From Shinella curvata (GTDB lineage: Bacteria; Pseudomonadota; Alphaproteobacteria; Rhizobiales; Rhizobiaceae): a DNA stretch of 54,579 nt. Location: contig NZ_JALJCJ010000003.1 in assembly GCF_022899935.1 (NCBI RefSeq), positions 299,045-353,623 on the forward strand, written 5' to 3'. Shown piece by piece: positions 53,208-54,579 of the stretch. The notes under the pieces are model-generated. The model was given only the letters and a program-made list of their open reading frames with translations, was not told the origin of the DNA and made no database searches. The position numbers were made by a program, and so were the translations under genes. Each line of letters opens with the position of its first letter. Within the stretch, counting starts at the first letter, position 1.

Positions 53208-54579
53208 TCACCACTTTGCGCGGAAGCCGATCTTGCCCTGCAGCGAATAGCTGTCGCCGACATGGGCAAGACTCGTGTTGAGCAGGCCTTCCGCATAGAG
53301 CGAATATCGACCGTCATTCCAGCTATAGGTTCCGCCGGCGCCGATACCGCCCCAAAGACGATCCTGCCGGACGCGGAATTTTTCACCGGCCACGTCCACA
53401 CGGGTCCCGTTCAGGAACTCATGGTAGATGTTGGCGATGCCGTAGGCATTAACCCGGCTGGTCAGGCCCCGGGCGTCCTGCCATGTCATTTCACGATCCA
53501 GTGTGAGCCCAAGGCGACCCTGGAGGCTTGCACCCTTGTCGAGACTGACGGAAGAGCCGAATACATCTTTGAACCGGTCGAAATCCACATGCGAGTAGAC
53601 AATCTGGGCCTGCGGCGTGATCGACCAGCCATCATCGATGGCGATCCGCTTTCCGCCCTCCAGGGAGAGCGCATAGCCGAAAGCATCGTTGTCGCGAACC
53701 AGAAAGCGGTTGGCTGTGAGGGAGCGCAAATCCGACTCGTACCAGGTGGCTTGCGCCTGGCCATCGAGATAGGTTCCGTCGTTGCCATACCATGTCAACG
53801 CGCCGCCGGCGCCGTAACCATCACTCGAAATCTTTCCGATGCCGTGAATGGAATCAGTATCGGTCACGCCGTGCCTGTAGTGGGTGGAAAGTCCCGCCAT
53901 CAGCGTGCCATTGGCACTTTCGTAAAAAACGCCGTCCACTCCCGCCTGTGCGCGGAAAATGCTCTGGTCGAATGCCGTCCCGGCGGTTGCAAAACGCGGT
54001 TCAATGTCGCTGTACGCGCCTTCAATTCGCGCCCAGATTCCGGAAACAGCGAGAAATGCGCTCGACAAATCGTTGGAAGCGCCCTGCTGATGGACTTCCG
54101 GAATGCCTCCGACCAACCAGAAGCGATTGCCGACGCGCTGCTGTAGCGTCGGCATGGTGTTCAGCCCAAGCAATGCCTGCGGATAGGCTTCATAGACCGG
54201 GACACCGGGCTGGTAGAGCGGATCCTCCGGATCTGTGGGATCCGTCGGATCCTCAGGGTCAGTCGGATCGGTCGGATCCTCGGGATCGGTCGGGTCAGTC
54301 GGATCCTCAGGGTCAGTCGGATCGGTCGGATCCTCGGGGTCAGTCGGATCGGTCGGATCCTCGGGGTCCGTGGGGTCAGTCGGGTCCTCGGGATCCGTGG
54401 GATCGGTCGGATCCTCGGGGTCAGTCGGATCGGTCGGATCCTCGGGGTCCGTGGGATCAGTCGGGTCCTCGGGATCCGTGGGATCAGTCGGATCCTCGGG
54501 GTCCGTCGGGTCAGTTGGATCCTCGGGATCGGTCGGGTCAGTCGGATCCTCGGGGTCCGTCGGGTCGGTCGGATCCTCG
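53208..54579 (-). CDS. Autotransporter C-terminal beta-barrel with DPTDPTDPE repeat linker (partial)
   Basis: The minus-strand frame is open from the right edge to a stop at 53208, so the gene is cut at its 5' side. The first 120 residues seen are an Asp/Pro/Thr/Glu repeat. PLYQPGVPVYEAYPQALLGLNTMPTLQQRVG follows in pieces: the linker helix and start of an autotransporter (type Va) translocator. A beta-barrel of about 280 residues ends in FRAKW with the terminal aromatic needed for outer-membrane insertion. The passenger domain is outside the window. An internal ATG at 54173 is not the true start because the upstream codons are in frame and coherent. Confidence 0.88.
   Translation of the reverse strand, partial: EDPTDPTDPEDPTDPTDPEDPTDPTDPEDPTDPTDPEDPTDPTDPEDPTDPTDPEDPTDPTDPEDPTDPTDPEDPTDPTDPEDPTDPTDPEDPTDPTDPEDPTDPTDPEDPTDPTDPEDPLYQPGVPVYEAYPQALLGLNTMPTLQQRVGNRFWLVGGIPEVHQQGASNDLSSAFLAVSGIWARIEGAYSDIEPRFATAGTAFDQSIFRAQAGVDGVFYESANGTLMAGLSTHYRHGVTDTDSIHGIGKISSDGYGAGGALTWYGNDGTYLDGQAQATWYESDLRSLTANRFLVRDNDAFGYALSLEGGKRIAIDDGWSITPQAQIVYSHVDFDRFKDVFGSSVSLDKGASLQGRLGLTLDREMTWQDARGLTSRVNAYGIANIYHEFLNGTRVDVAGEKFRVRQDRLWGGIGAGGTYSWNDGRYSLYAEGLLNTSLAHVGDSYSLQGKIGFRAKW
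54220..54579. repeat. 27-bp tandem repeats coding (DPTDPTDPE)n
   Basis: Thirteen complete 27-base units plus nine bases of a fourteenth run into the right edge. They encode a nine-residue unit DPTDPTDPE on the minus strand. Units differ almost only at third codon positions, and no unit breaks the frame. Every unit length is a multiple of three, so slippage would change linker length without frameshift. Confidence 0.92.

Noticed and set aside
54220-54579. Regular 27-bp repeats considered as a CRISPR array
   Set aside because: There are no unique spacers, the units are directly adjacent, and they are coding in frame with an autotransporter barrel.

Overview
The window reads as chromosomal DNA of a high-GC alphaproteobacterium of the order Rhizobiales, most likely family Rhizobiaceae (Rhizobium, Agrobacterium, Ensifer or Shinella-like). 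The grounds are gene content and order (phoR-pstSCAB-phoU-phoB, argD-argF-hslO, gcrA, a long-form dCTP deaminase), a SAM-II riboswitch before metZ, clustered GANTC (CcrM-type) sites before gcrA, and rhizobial intergenic palindromes. No similarity search was possible, so genus is not claimed. No plasmid or phage genes were seen.

Layout: (1) 1-7,500 is an accessory island. It starts with a gene cut by the left edge, then a compact six-gene operon for a CMP-pseudaminic-acid type nonulosonate (pseB, pseC, pseF, pseG, a formyltransferase-like gene, pseI), an intergenic palindromic repeat and a decayed IS481-family transposase. (2) 7,500-16,100 is a housekeeping block: a LacI-family regulator, dcd, a SAM-II riboswitch with metZ, apaG, the argD-argF-hslO group with a readable promoter, and gcrA. 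(3) 16,100-24,900 is the phosphate locus, with a divergent PPK2 polyphosphate kinase. (4) 24,900-38,700 is mixed metabolism: a membrane protein, nitronate monooxygenase, tRNA-Thr, small secreted proteins, an AI-2E-family permease, a long-chain acyl-CoA ligase, pgi, a GT4 glycosyltransferase, a PfkB sugar kinase, pyrE and DoxX. (5) 38,700-45,400 is rich in cyclic-nucleotide genes: a Crp/Fnr regulator, a CHASE2 adenylate/guanylate cyclase, a FecR-domain protein, a Sel1-repeat protein, a hydroxyproline epimerase/dehydratase-family enzyme and a GpdQ-like phosphodiesterase. (6) 45,400-53,200 holds a DUF1236 protein, a lipoprotein hydrolase and a ytfQ-ytfR-ytfT-yjfF sugar ABC importer followed by its probable GntR regulator. 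(7) 53,200 to the right edge is the C-terminal part of an autotransporter with at least 13 tandem copies of a 27-bp repeat.

The most informative signals are regulatory or compositional. The nonulosonate operon has no PseH acetyltransferase and carries a formyltransferase-like gene in its place, suggesting a 7-N-formyl pseudaminic acid. Two distant genes (nitronate monooxygenase and acyl-CoA ligase) share TTGACGT/ACGTCAA palindromes. pgi and the sugar kinase share an AATCGATT-centred box. A FadR/GntR-type operator precedes ytfQ. The gcrA upstream region has seven GANTC sites plus a near-consensus CtrA box. The metZ leader can form two mutually exclusive hairpins after its SAM-II aptamer. I saw no clearly unprecedented enzyme system. 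The formyl-pseudaminate operon and the cyclase/CRP/phosphodiesterase neighbourhood come closest to a system worth testing.
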